A stretch of 64,000 bases of DNA from Ichthyophis bannanicus (taxonomy: Eukaryota; Chordata; Amphibia; Gymnophiona; Ichthyophiidae). Position numbers and translations under genes: made by a program. Positions 10,722-22,009 of the stretch are shown in pieces. The DNA lies in NCBI GenBank assembly GCA_033557465.1, contig CM066032.1, positions 450,924,270 through 450,988,269 of the forward strand, given 5' to 3'. The stretch's first letter is position 1, and every line of letters begins with the position of its first letter. The notes beneath the pieces are model-generated. The model made no database searches. It saw only the letters and a list, made by a program, of their open reading frames with translations, and was not told the DNA's origin.

Positions 10722-12775
10722 CCCATTTTCAGACGATTTGAGAGACGCTGGCGACGATCAAGAACAGCTGAGAGCCATGAGGCATTCACAGCACAATTAG
10801 GAAAACATCAGTTATCTGTAGCATCAAGTATGAAACAATATCATGCAAAAAGACTACAAAGCTCCTTGAACAAACCCCACGAGCTTTTCCAAATTGTGAA
10901 ATCTCTAGCAAAGGAGCCATCTCAAGAGAACTTACCCTACCCAGACTCACAAGAATATGCTTATTACTTGCGTAAGAAAAGTAATCAGCTTGCCCAACCT
11001 GCTAAGCCCCCCATACCAGCCAGCCTACCTTTCTCCATCCCACAACCTCCTTTTGGTCATTTCTTGAGTGGGTCCCAACACACTATCACATCATTTTCTA
11101 CTCCATCTGACAGAGTCATTCAAGACACTATCCTAAACATAAACACTACAACAGCACCCTCCGATCCATGTCCAGCTCCCTGGATAAAGGCCCTGCGTGC
11201 CGAGCTCAGCCCATTCCTATCCCAATTGATTGATGTATCGTTCTCTACTGGAACATTCCCTCAAAGCCTGAAACAGACGGCTATCAGACCACTCCTAAAA
11301 AACAGTAAGTTGGACCCTTCGATGATGGAATCCTACAGGCCTATCTCCAGCATACCTCTCCTATCGAAAATCATTGAAAAGATTACCCAACACCAATTAC
11401 AAGATCACATAGATACTAATGCACCCCTGAATCCCTGCCAGCATGGATTTCGCGAAGCACATGGTGTTGAAACAATACTCACAACCTTATTCAACACCAT
11501 AACCTTAGGTCTCGATAACATCAGACAAGGCTTTGCACTAATCTTCATGGACATTGCCGCCGCATTCGACACCGTAGACCACGAAGTTCTCCTGCTACGC
11601 CTCAGAGAGAAGGGAGTTCACGCTTCAGCTTTGTCATGGTGCGCTTCATACCTCACTGATCGCTGGCAACATGTCCGTTCTGGCCCCTCCAACTCCGATT
11701 CCTTCCCCCAAACTAAAGGTGTTCCACAGGGCTCATCTCTATCCGCCTTCTATTCAATGTCTATATGCAACCCATTTGTGATCTCATCCAATCATTTAAT
11801 ATCAACTGCCTGGTCTATGCTGACGACGTCTTGATGTACATGCCAATTTCGACAGAACATCTTGAACTATCCCCACTTATCAGGTGCTTTGATGCTGTCA
11901 CAGACTGGCTAAATGCACAAATGCTTAAGTTAAATTTCAAAAAGACAGAAGCCCTCTTCGTCACCAGAAATCCGGCTTTTACTCCACTCCTGTCTATCAA
12001 GGTTCGCGACGCAGAGATCATATGCAAGACTACAGTAAGATACCTAGGTGTAACGCTTGATCAGCAACTTAATATGAAGGCTCATATCAAAAACATAACA
12101 AAGTCGGTCTACCATAAAATCTGGACCCTCCGCAATCTGCGTCAACTGTTAGAGCCTGATGACTTCCGAACTGTCTTTCAGGCCCTAATAATGCCTCACT
12201 TTGACTATGCCAATGCGATCTTGTATGGTCTACCTAAGTGCACGACTAACCCCTTACAACTTGCAATGAATTCAGCTGCAAGAATCCTTCATGGAGCCTC
12301 AAGAAGTTCTCATATTACCCCAATACTAAAACAATTGCACTGGCTACCCATACAAGCCAGGATCTCATTCAAGATCCTAATTATGACCCATAAAGCCATC
12401 AAGAAATACCCTGCTACTGCCATTACTGACCTAATTTCAATCACACCTCCCAATCGAGCAAGGAGATCGAATGCTGCAAATACTCTCATATTACCTAAGG
12501 CAAGCACGAAGTGTTCTCAATTCACTAGATCCAGAGCCTTCTCCTTCTTTGCTCCATCCTGCTGGAACGCACTACCAGCAACTATCAGAACCATCAGTGA
12601 ACTCTCCCAATTTAGGAAGGCATTGAAACGTCACCTCTTTCTTCATCACTACGATGTTGCAGTCTTCCCCCCACACCCACCCACTCTCACATCTCAATGC
12701 AACACCTCAAACTCATGCACGTCACATTCCCAGACTGATCACTCGCAATCACACCTTCCCCTCCAACCACCATGA
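10722..12775 (+). pseudogene. L2 reverse transcriptase, one frameshift
   Basis: The first frame, to about 11765, carries the RT fingers and palm: SYRPISSIPLLSKIIEK, QHGFREAHG, and the first catalytic Asp in FMDIAAAFDTVDHE, then GVPQGSSLS. At about 11750 the frame shifts and continues from LLFNVYMQPI in the next frame, with the catalytic box CLVYADDVLMY, then the thumb and C-terminal region with LHWLPIQARI and SRAFSFFAPSCWNALP, to the stop at 12775. The ATG at 10581 lies in the upstream SINE and is not a real start. A single shift with few other lesions suggests a fairly young copy. Confidence 0.9.
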
Positions 12776-13076
12776 GAAACTTATGCAGTGCCGCATAACT
12801 CATTATATTGTTGCATAAAGTAGACTGTATTTATTCATCGTGTCTCCTTGTTAAGGGACTGGTTATTTATACCCTATTTTACCCGTTATACCTGCTTAAT
12901 GCATACCCAAGTTTAATTTTCCTGTTTAATGTATACCCATGTTATTATACCTGTTTCACTGTAAGCACAAATCACGAAATTGAGATGTGCAACTCTTATG
13001 TTCATTGTAAACCGCACTGATGTCGAATAGTGCGGTATAAAAGAGACTGCAAATAAATAAAAATAAATAAATAAAT
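10722..13076 (+). mobile_element. L2-type LINE, 5'-truncated, with intact 3' tail
   Basis: This element lacks its endonuclease and starts in the linker before the reverse transcriptase. It keeps the RT, the C-terminal domain and a 3' UTR of about 300 bp ending in TGTAAACCGCACTGATG, TGCGGTATAA and TAAA repeats. That tail is shared with the CORE-SINEs at 981 and 9981. It lies immediately downstream of an RTE-tailed SINE. Confidence 0.9.
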
Positions 13077-13466
13077 CCAAAGCACAAATAGGGCTTCTAA
13101 AATAGCTCCCTTAAAGTCAGCACAACAAAAGAAAATTCACTCTTAATATCTGATAATATTTGCAAAAAATGACTAGTATCTAATGGGTAGAATTACTTTT
13201 ATTATTAGTTTTAAAAAACATGTATAGATAAAGAGGGGCATTTTTATTTTATTTATTTTGAACAGATTTGCTACACCACCATTCAGTTTACTTGCAGCCA
13301 GCATGGTGGTTTACAATAATCCAAAAAATCTGGAACAGATAAAATAGTCACAAGATTGGTGCAAAAGGTTAGAAAAGTGAATAGCACAACAGTAATATTC
13401 CTTGCACAATATCCAAACCAGAGGCACACAAGGACAAAAATAGAAAAAAGAAAGGTGCCCCTTGGA

Positions 13467-14955
13467 CTATGTCACCAAACAGAATATCCTAAATCCATCA
13501 AAGGCCTCCTCAAGTAGCCAATTCTGCAAGCCAACCTTAAATTTCTTCAAGGAAGGCTCCCGATGGAGGTTAAGCGGCAATGAGTTCCAAACAGAAGGAA
13601 CAAGAAAACCAAATGCAGTAAAGCGCATCAACCTCTGGTGAAAACGAGATAGCGATGGAATCGTAAGTAGGTAAGACTGAGAAGACCGCAATAGCTGCCC
13701 TGAACTGTAAGGAATAATAAAAGCAGACAAATAAGTTGGAGAACAGATATACTATTATCTATGAGTTAAAGAAAGAATTTTGTACCTGATCCTAAAACAG
13801 ATTGGTAACCAAGGCAACTCCCTTAATAATGGAGAAACATGCTCCTGAAGTTTAGCCCTGCACAGAATCCTAATGGCAGTATGCTGAACAAGTTAAAGCT
13901 GTTTCAATCTATAAGCAGGAAGCTCAACCAGCAAGGAGTTGCAGTAATCCATCTTGCTGAAGATGACAACATGAATAAGGATATTTATATCCTTCATGGT
14001 GAGACCATGTCGCAAAGAGTGAATGAGGTGCAGTGCATTGAATGAATTCCTAACAATCAAAGAAATATGGGGTTGAAAAGTCAAAGCGGAGTCTAACATC
14101 ATGCCAAGCGACCATATAGAAGATCTAATCGGGAGTAGAATACCTGAGATTACTAGCTGAAATGCAGGAGACACAACATTATGAGATAACCACATTGCCT
14201 CCGATTTAGCAGTGTTAAGCAGCAACTTATTGTCATACAGCCAAGTAATAATAGCCTGAAAGGCCTGATCAAAAACCCCACTAAAGGATGGATCCCAGGA
14301 GGAATGCGTAATCAGGATCTGGACATCGTCTGCAAACAAAAATGGACTAAAACCAAAGTCCTTAATCACAACAGCTAAAGATCCAGAAACACGTTAAATA
14401 ATAACGATGTCAGGATGGAGCTCTGTGGCACCCCAGAAAGCAAAAGATGGCTCCTGGAACAAACATGATCAGTCATGACTGTAGATGTTCTAGAGGCAAA
14501 GTATGACATATAAACCATTTGCGAGCGAACCAAGTCACCCCCCGCCTTATGAAGTCTTGCAAACAAAAGAAGTGGTCCACCACATCAAAGGCTGAGCTTA
14601 GATCTTGATGAATTAAGAGCACATTGTGGCCCTTCTCACAATGAATGTACACCTCATTCGCCATTGCTAGAAGAGCCGATACCCCTGTCTAAAGTCAGAT
14701 TGCCCAGGGTGAAGTGCATTGCTGATTTCCAAAAATGTTGGCAATTGTTGGAAAACCACTTTCTCCCAAACCTTTGCCAAAATATTGTGATTAGAAATGG
14801 GATGGTAGTGGACAGGAACCAGGGGGTCTAAATCCCCATTTTTTCAGCAATGGTCTGATATAACTGTCCTTCCAAACAGATAGAACCACCTCTGCCAGAC
14901 TAAATTAAACCAGCTGTAAAATCTCCTGGAAAGAAAGGGGGCCAGCAATTTTGAA
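13467..14955 (-). pseudogene. Reverse transcriptase part of the old LINE
   Basis: Segments in several frames give the RT order: a box like HQDLSSAFDVVDHF with its catalytic Asp, LSGVPQSSILTSLLFN, the catalytic box FLFADDVQILI, a MDYCNSLL segment and the C-terminal FLVPSVWNSLPLNLHRE with SLKKFKVGL. At least three frameshifts or stops separate them. No complete frame remains. Confidence 0.8.
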
Positions 14956-14958
14956 AGC

Positions 14959-16555
14959 TACTACTACTACTACTACTACTATTGAGCATGTATAAAGCGC
15001 TACTTACGCAGTGCTGTACAGACATGTAAAAGACAGTCCCTGCTCATTAGAGCTTACAATCTAGTCAAGACAAAAACAAACAAAACACAGAACAGTCTGA
15101 TTAGGGCAAAAACAAACCATGGCATTTACAAACTAGACAAGACAAAGGACAGAAGTCAAGATCTGAAAGCGACAGTGAAGAGGTAGGTTTTCAACCTGGA
15201 TTTGAAGAGGGCTAGGGAGGGTGCCTGGCATATAGACACAGGTAGTTTTTCCAGGCGTAAGGTGCTGTCAGGTGAAAGGAGCGAAGTCTGGAGTTAGCGG
15301 TGCGAGTGGAAGGCCTGTGTAGAAGTAGTTTGTTAGAAGAGTGAAGTTCCAGAGAGGGGATGTAAGGAGACATAAGAGTTGAAAGGTATTGAGGGGCCAC
15401 AGCGTGAATGCATTTATAGGTTAGGAGGAGACGTTTGAATTGGATGCGGAAACGGATAGGGAGCCAGTGAAGTGACTTGAGGAGAGGAGTAATGTGGGCA
15501 TGGCAAGGCTGGCGGAAGATTAGTCGAGCAGCAGCATGTTGGATAGATTGAAGGGGAAAGAGATGGCACACAGGGAGACCAGCAAGGAGTAGGTTGCAGT
15601 AGTCGAGGCGAGAGGTGATTAAGGAGTGGATGGTCATTTTAGCAGTGTGTTCAGAAAGGAAGGGGTGGATTTTTCTAATGTTGTAGAGAAAGAAACGGCA
15701 GGTCTTAGCTATGAGCTGGATATGTGTGGAGAAGGAGAGAGAGGAGTCAAATATAACCCCCAGATTGTGGGCCGAGGAAACAGGAAGGATTATAGAGTTG
15801 TTGACAGAGACTGAGAAAGGAGGGAGAGGAGGGGAGGCATTGGGGGGAAAGATAAGGAGTTCAGTTTTGGCCATGTTCAATTTCAAGCGGCAGTGAGACA
15901 TCCAGGCTGCAATGTCAGAAAGGCGGGCAGAGATCTTGGTTTGGATTGCTGGAGAGATTTCAGGCGTAGAGAGGTAGATTTGGGAGTCATCAGCATAGAG
16001 GTGGTACTGGAAGCCATGGGAAGAAATAAGTGCACCAAGGGATTGGGTATAGAGAGAGAAGAGGAGCAGACCCAGAACGGATCCCTGAGGTACACCAACT
16101 GGAAGCGGGGTAGGAGAGGAGGAGCCTCCAGAGCATATACTGAAAGAGCGATGGGAGAGGTATGAGGAGAACCAGGATAGTATCGAGCCCTTAAAACCAA
16201 GCGAGGAGAGGGTATCGTGGAGAAGGTTGTGGTGAACAGTGTCAAAAGCAGCAGAGAGGTCGAGAAGGATGAGGACAGAGTAGAGGCCATTCGATTTAGC
16301 CAGGAATAAGTCACTGGAGACTTTGGTAAGAGCCATTTCAGTAGAGTGTAAGGGATGGAAGCGGGACTGTAGAGGATCCAGGAGGGCATGAGAGGAGAGC
16401 AAGTCGAGGCAGCAGCGGTGGACTGCACGTTCAAGTAATTTAGATATGAAGGGAAAGGAGGGAGATGGGTCGATAGTTGGAAGGACACGTGGGATTGAGT
16501 GAGGGTTTCTTGAGGAGAGGTGAGGAAAGCTGAATAGGGAATGCAGAAGGAAGAA
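14959..16555 (-). mobile_element. Younger L2 nested inside the old LINE
   Basis: A 5'-truncated L2 whose 3' end at 14959-15065 has the common L2 3' UTR words GATTGTAAGCTC and GAGCAGGGACTG and a (TAG)n tail, seen on plus as (CTA)n at 14960-14984. The upstream boundary near 16555 is approximate and no clear target-site duplication was identified. Confidence 0.8.
15212..16520 (-). pseudogene. L2 reverse transcriptase, long open frame with terminal frameshift
   Basis: A frame of 396 codons (16402-15212) holds [29 protein letters not shown], the catalytic [35 protein letters not shown] and [10 protein letters not shown]. The upstream [11 protein letters not shown] lies in another frame at 16440-16470. 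The expected C-terminal end ([19 protein letters not shown]) is in a different frame after about 15240, so the copy ends in a frameshift. It is much less decayed than the LINE around it. Confidence 0.85.
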
Positions 16556-16574
16556 GCTTTCTGGGTTTAATGGT

Positions 16575-17850
16575 CAGAAAAAGCCTCAGAAGGCTAAATT
16601 CAGAAAGAAATGTAAAAGCATGAAGCAACCCTGAGAAGGACCGACAGAGTTCAAGCTCATATCTCAACTTTCACCATTGTGTGGATCCGCCAGGGTGCCA
16701 TGAGAAGACTGAGCTCCAGAGGTAAACATGCCCCTAAGATTCTAAAATATGGACTGCAAATAAGTCATATACTGGTCGGTTGAAAAAAGGATCCACAATA
16801 CTGCCGAACCCCTAGTAAGTTGAGAGATAGCAAGAAAGAGTTGTTTAGAATGGGAACTATTTAAGGCTATAAGTTGAGAGACAGAGTTCTTCTTACCATG
16901 CCTAAGTGCCACTTTAAACTGTAATTGAAGCTGTTTGCAGACTACTAGTGCATAATGATCCTGCCCTCTACACCAAGCCCATTCCACCCTCCTAATGTCA
17001 TACTTTAACCTGCGCATAGAGGGGGAGTACCAAGGATGAGAGAGACTCCTACTGCTCTGGACACATCTCAGATGATCAAAGGAATCCAATGCAGATTCCA
17101 AAGCAGGAGAAAAGGCTTCATGGGGTCTCTCAAATCAGGAATATGGCAATGCGTCAAAAACTGCTTTGCACCAAATTTTTCAAGTTTCTCAGAGAAACAG
17201 AATTAGAACTAAAATCAGTAAGCGTAGGTGTGCATACACAAGATGCCAAGACCAAAAAATTATCCATAAGGATAAACTTCATAAAGGCAGAATAGTAATA
17301 GCTGGGGTAGAATACAACAGATCTGGACAATGGTCACCCATTTGAATGGGAGTAATAGACAGCAACAAGAGGGTAAAATTGTCCATTCTGACCAAGAAAT
17401 TTAATTCTACCCTTGAACTTGGAATATCAGCATGCAAGTTAAAATCCCCCAGTAAAATGAAATTACCTGGCATAAGAACCACATCAGCAATCAGCGACAA
17501 CAGCTTATTTGCAGCAGACGAGTAGACTGGAGGAAGCAGGTAGCTGAGCAAAATATTCAATGGTGGGGAGCCTGCTATCTGCAAAAGCAAAACCTGAGAG
17601 TAAGACAATAGAGGCAGTGAGAACTCTTTACTGTTAAATGTCTGAGAAACAAAAAACACCAAACTCCTACCCCGACGATATTGGACAAAATGCTGCAAAA
17701 AATGAGTCAGAGGGGTGGCAGCATCCACCAAAACATGTGACTCTCTGTCCTTCAACCAGGTCTCTGTAACTGCAAACCAATCCAGTTTCTGACCAGAAAT
17801 AAGATCAACAACAAATGCCGTGTTATGCTTCAGAGACCAAACATTCAATC
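16575..17850 (-). pseudogene. Endonuclease and linker of the old LINE
   Basis: The 17848-17279 frame has the apurinic-type endonuclease pattern of CR1/L2 LINEs: LNVRSL-like MNVWSLKHN at the start, DWFAVTETWL with its catalytic Glu, and FILLGDFNLHAD with Asp and Asn. The frame at 17101-16742 matches the linker between endonuclease and RT, with HPWYSPSMRRLK. Stops separate the two. Confidence 0.8.
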
Positions 17851-17860
17851 AATCTAAAAC

Positions 17861-18375
17861 AAGGGTCTTAGCTGAAGGAGAGATGGATGAATTAGGTATG
17901 GCATACAGCCATCTAGGAGGGGGAGAGAGGGCAAGGAGTGCAGTTGTGAGGTAACAGAGCACTGTCCAGCCCCTACAAAGACAGGAATTGCAAACAACCC
18001 CATAACAGCTAAAAAAAATTAATAAAAAAAAATAGACAAACGCTTAAAAGACACAAACACAACATAGTCATACTCACCAGAAAAAGAGCAGAACATGCTG
18101 GAGTCAACCCTCTAGGAAGATGCCCCAAGAAGCCCACTAAGGAGCACAGGTGTGCGCTGCTGTAGAGTCCAATTATATAGACATCAAAAAACTGCATAAA
18201 TTATATAGACAGACTAGTGCGTACCTTTGGGTCCTCATGGCAATGTCAGGAGGTGTGTGGTCTGAGCGCAGAACATTCAGTAAACCAGGACAACATATTG
18301 ATGACATTAGGGAGGGTGTGGCCTGAGCGGCAGCAGCCAGTAAGCTTAAAGTCAATGCCTGGATAGTGAGTCAGA
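17861..18375. other. Unassigned stretch
   Basis: It lies upstream of the old minus-strand LINE endonuclease and may include its decayed 5' part. No ORF1-like protein could be read and no repeat boundary was found. Confidence 0.3.
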
Positions 18376-18675
18376 AGTGATATTCAGCCACTGGCCAGAT
18401 AGCTAAACTGGATAAAAAGTTTGACAAGCTTATTTTTGGCTTAATTTTAGCTGGTTTAAGTTAACTGGCCAGTGGCTGAATATAGTTACTGACCGGTTAA
18501 CTCTGGTGTCGCTCCCAGAATACGCCAATACTAAGTGCTTAGTGTCGGGACATGCAAACCAGACAGCAGAGGATATTCAGTCATTTAGTGCCATTGAAAA
18601 CACCGCTGACCATGGTTTAACCAGTTAGCAGGTCTCCTAGCCAGTTAAAATGCTTTGAATGTGCCTCCCCCCCAA
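18376..18675. mobile_element. MITE-like element with inverted repeats
   Basis: A perfect 18-bp inverted pair, TATTCAGCCACTGGCCAG at 18381-18398 and its complement at 18465-18482, encloses 66 bases. The next 190 bases contain further CCGGTTAACT, GGTTTAACCAGTTAGC and CAGTTAA words that could be subterminal repeats. The outer right end is uncertain and no coding content is visible. Confidence 0.45.
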
Positions 18676-18831
18676 AAGGTTCTATGAAAGACTTTTTGGA
18701 AAAAATAATAGGGCATCCTGGAGGATTATTTAAAGATTTTTGAATTATAGATGAAATGTATGACACTGGAATTTTAGAATGTTTGTTATTAGGAAAACAA
18801 TATTCTCTGCCACTTAAAAACCCATCTCTCT

Positions 18832-19853
18832 CCAGACTGAAGTTCTGTTCATATCAAGGAATAAAGATTTCTCCCCTCCATCATCCCTAAGAGTAAGAGA
18901 TGCAGAACTCCCTAGTAAACCCTCCATTCGCTACCTAGGGACTACACTGGACCAGCACTTCAACTTTAAGGAGCACATACGAAACACCACCAGATCTGTC
19001 TACAACAAAATTAGAACGCTAAGGCACCTCAGGCCCATGTTACCCCATAATGACTTCTGGACCGTCTTCCAAGCCCTCATTCTACCACACTTCGATTACG
19101 CAAATGTTGTCCTATATGGACTCCCAAAGAACACCCTTAATCCGCTGCAACTCGCTATGAATGCGGCTGCGCGTGTGCTCTGTGGTATAGCAAGATCAGA
19201 CCATATCACCCCGATACTTAAGGAACTCCACTGGCTACCAATTCATTGCAGATTAACATACAAAATCCTTCTCATCATTTTCAAGATCATCAATAACCTA
19301 GCCCCCATGACACTCAGTGACCTTATCACTCTCACCCCGAGAAACAGAATGCGAAGGTCGGTAACTGACAACACCTTGATCGTCCCTAAAGAGTCCATCA
19401 AGTGCACCCAGACGACCAAGAAAAGAACCTTCGCCTTCTACGCCCCAAAGTGCTGGAACGACCTTCCACCAGAAATAAGATCAATCAAAGACCTTATTCA
19501 GTTCCGTAAGGCAATCAAACACCACATTTTCCTACTTCACTTTGCACAATCATCCACCCCGCCTCTGATCATTCACACACCAACGCCCACAAACCTTCCT
19601 TTCTCCACATAAATAACTCTGTCACAAGTATTTTTGAGATTGCCTTAGCTCTTCTTGAATATACCAAACCTGATCTAATTATGTTTGATGTACATATGTA
19701 TATAGTTACCCTGTTGATCCAAGTTTAAACTCCTGTTTCAATGTAAGCACAGAACAGTCTTCTGACTGTGCAACCTTTGTTATATGTAAACAGCACTGAT
19801 AACAAATAGCGCGGTATATAAAAATTGTTAAATAAATAAAATAAATAAATAAA
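18832..19853 (+). mobile_element. L2-type LINE 3' fragment
   Basis: The last third of an L2 copy of the same subfamily as 10.7-13.1 kb. Its 3' UTR carries TGTAAACAGCACTGATAAC, GCGCGGTATATAAA and TAAA repeats ending at 19853. Confidence 0.9.
18834..19612 (+). pseudogene. L2 RT C-terminal half, frame open
   Basis: Beginning at TEVLF, just after the YADD box, the frame is open for about 260 codons to the stop at 19612. It contains RYLGTTLDQHFNFK, the HFDYANVVLYGLP segment, LHWLPIHCRLTYK and FAFYAPKCWNDLP. The ATG at 19037 is internal. It lacks the catalytic palm, so it cannot act as a polymerase; it is 5'-truncated rather than heavily mutated. Confidence 0.85.
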
Positions 19854-20285
19854 TTTGGCCGTAATGCATTCCTTTAGTTTTATGTCATTTCAGATAGGAA
19901 ACGGGTAGTACAAGAGATTGGGGGGACTGTTTATTGGATGGAGTTTCCATGTCACATCCCTTAGTTTCTCAATGGCAGACCAAACTCTAGCCCACAGGTC
20001 TTCCAAGCTTTTCATGAGAAAGGGCACATAGCGCATTTCAAATCATGGAGAGCTATAAAGAGGGGCGGGGTGCACCTTGGAGAAAAGTTTGCTGAGCAGG
20101 AAGTGTGGATGAAAGAGGACCATGTCTGACCTTTCCAGTGATTTCAAATATTGGTGAAAGAAGGAGGCAGGAAGTAGGTGCCCAGAGGGGAGACAAATAA
20201 TCCTCCCTCCTAATCTCCTGAAGGGAGTGGAAGTGTGTGGATGGTAGGGTGGAAGTTTGTGTTTGTGGTATACTCTCTTCCACTC
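19854..20285. other. Unassigned stretch
   Basis: No gene or repeat family was recognised between two L2 fragments. One 76-codon minus frame has a Pro/Ser/Thr-rich translation without recognised motifs. Confidence 0.3.
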
Positions 20286-20287
20286 AC

Positions 20288-20607
20288 CCCTCTCCGTAAA
20301 CTCTCATCAACACGTGAAATCAAAGACCTAGTGGATTTTGGAAAGGCAATAAAAACTCACCTTTTCATAGAATACTTTGGAACTTCCCCAGAAGATGATG
20401 ATTGATAACAAACTGGACCATAAAGCACTATTACAGTTACTGTATATAGTTAGCAATTGTTAATTGCCTGTTTTACCCCCATTTAACCTCCAAGTTGAAT
20501 AACCCTGTTCGATGTAAAGCTTGTTGCTATGACTGTTCCATGTAAACCACTCTGAATGTATGAAAAGGCGGTATAGAAGACCTGTTAAATAAATAATAAA
20601 AAATCTT
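20288..20607 (+). mobile_element. L2 3' end of a second subfamily
   Basis: The end of the L2 C-terminal domain is readable: STREIKDLVDFGKAIKTHLF then a stop. The 3' UTR ends TGTAAACCACTCTGAATG, GGCGGTATAGAAGACC and TAAA repeats. The GGCGGTATAGAAG ending differs from the GCGCGGTATATAAG ending of the 10.7 kb copy. Confidence 0.8.
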
Positions 20608-21590
20608 TTCTCTCATCTTTTCTCACTTCCAGTCCCCCCCCCTTGCCTCTCTTCTTGCTCCTCTCTTACCTCCCTCTCCCTCTTGAATTCCACTCTTTTG
20701 TCCCTTCTCCTTCCATTGCTTTCCTACTATCTCCTCTTCCTCCTCACCCCCTCTTTCTCACGTCCATCCTCTTCCCCTGGTTCTGTTGTTTCAGAGCAGA
20801 GTGCATCTTACACGCACACACGCTCCCAGTACTTAATCACTGAGAATAGGGGACACCAACACACACAACCCAGTCATTCTGGAAGATGGAATAGAAAGGG
20901 AAGGTGCTAGACTGCAGGGAAAAGAAAGGAAGGGAGAAGGGACAGGGAGGTGTTGGGAGATGCTGCACTGCAGGGATGGGGAGGGAGATGTTTGACTGTG
21001 GGGGATAGAAAAAAGAGAAAAGCGACAGAGAGATGCTGGAGTATGGAAATTAAAGGAGAAAGAATGGAAATATCCTGTTCTGCAGGTGGGGTGGGGGGAT
21101 TGAGATTGGGATATGCTGGACTATGGGGAGAGGGAGAGGAGGGGATGCAAGGCATGGTGGAACCATGTGAGGGAGAGGTCATGGGTGATAGGCAAGGTGT
21201 GAGGGAGGATGGATGAATAGACAGAGCTGGAGAGGTCATAACGGGGTAATTTAGAGTAGGTGAAGATAAAAGATTGAAAAAAGATTAGAGGTAGAAGAGG
21301 AGGTGATCGACAGGGAAGAGGGGCTAAAGCTGGTGAGAAGATGAAAAACAGAATAAGAGAGGATTCTTGTGGAGGGAGTAAAGAGGGTGGAAATATAATG
21401 AGGAGAAGGTAAAATATAGCAGGGACTAAAAAGCTGGGGAAGAAGTGAGACCAGGAAAATGGGAGAGCTAAGGGAGATGGGCTGAGCAGGAGGTGAAAAA
21501 AGGAGATGGAAAATTGATAGGTAGCTGAAAGGTAAAATAAGAGAGATTGAGCATTAGAGAGTGAGGAGGATGAAATTTGAGTGTGTAGAG
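20608..21590. repeat. Pyrimidine-rich then purine-rich tract
   Basis: From 20608 to 20775 the plus strand is largely C and T. From about 20880 to 21590 it is largely A and G, with degenerate recurrences of AGATGCTGGACT-like words. Open frames here (Ser/Pro/Leu-rich on one side, Gly/Glu-rich on the other) follow from the composition. No gene is called. Confidence 0.55.
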
Positions 21591-21595
21591 GGGTA

Positions 21596-21800
21596 CTGGA
21601 GGATTAGCTAGTAGTTCAAGCTCTGGCTTGGTATCCAAGATGCCAGGGTTCAGTTCCCATTGGCACTCATTGTGGCCATGGGCATGTCACTTAACCCTCC
21701 ATTGCCTGACAATCTATGTCTGGTCACACTGCCAAGAAAACCTAGGAGCTGCTGGGTTGCCAGGAATCAGCATTGACTTAAAAGCACACAGTGCATTGCA
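21596..21800 (+). mobile_element. CORE-SINE with RTE-type tail, diverged
   Basis: Same order as the copy at 10505: head with TAGCTAGTAGTTCAAGC and GGGTTCAGTTCCC, CORE-like words GGGCATGTCACTTAACC, body TGACAATCTATGTCTGGTCA, and an ending near GGAATCAGCATTGACTTA. More diverged than the 10.5 kb copy. Confidence 0.7.
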
Positions 21801-22009
21801 GAGGGGTAGAAAAGAAAGAAATGGGATAAAAGAGCTAAAAGGGAAAGATCAATATGTCAGAGACAGATAACAGGGGAGGAATGGAAAAAGACAAGAGAGA
21901 GGAGAAATGGCAAAGAGTTAGAAGACAGGAAAGCAGAAGAGACTGGGACCAACATGACTGGAAAAATAAAATGCCCAGAGAACAATGGTAAAAAAGTATT
22001 TTTTCTGAA

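Larger units (their letters stand above)
13243..17860 (-). mobile_element. Old L2/CR1-clade LINE, interrupted by a younger L2
   Basis: Read on minus, it runs from an endonuclease at 17.85 kb to a 3' end at 13.24 kb with TGTAAACCACCATGCTGG and AAAATAAATAAAAT. The coding region is broken by many stops and by a nested L2 at 14959-16555. Host LINE sequence resumes on both sides of the nested copy. The 3' tail type places it near L2. Confidence 0.8.
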
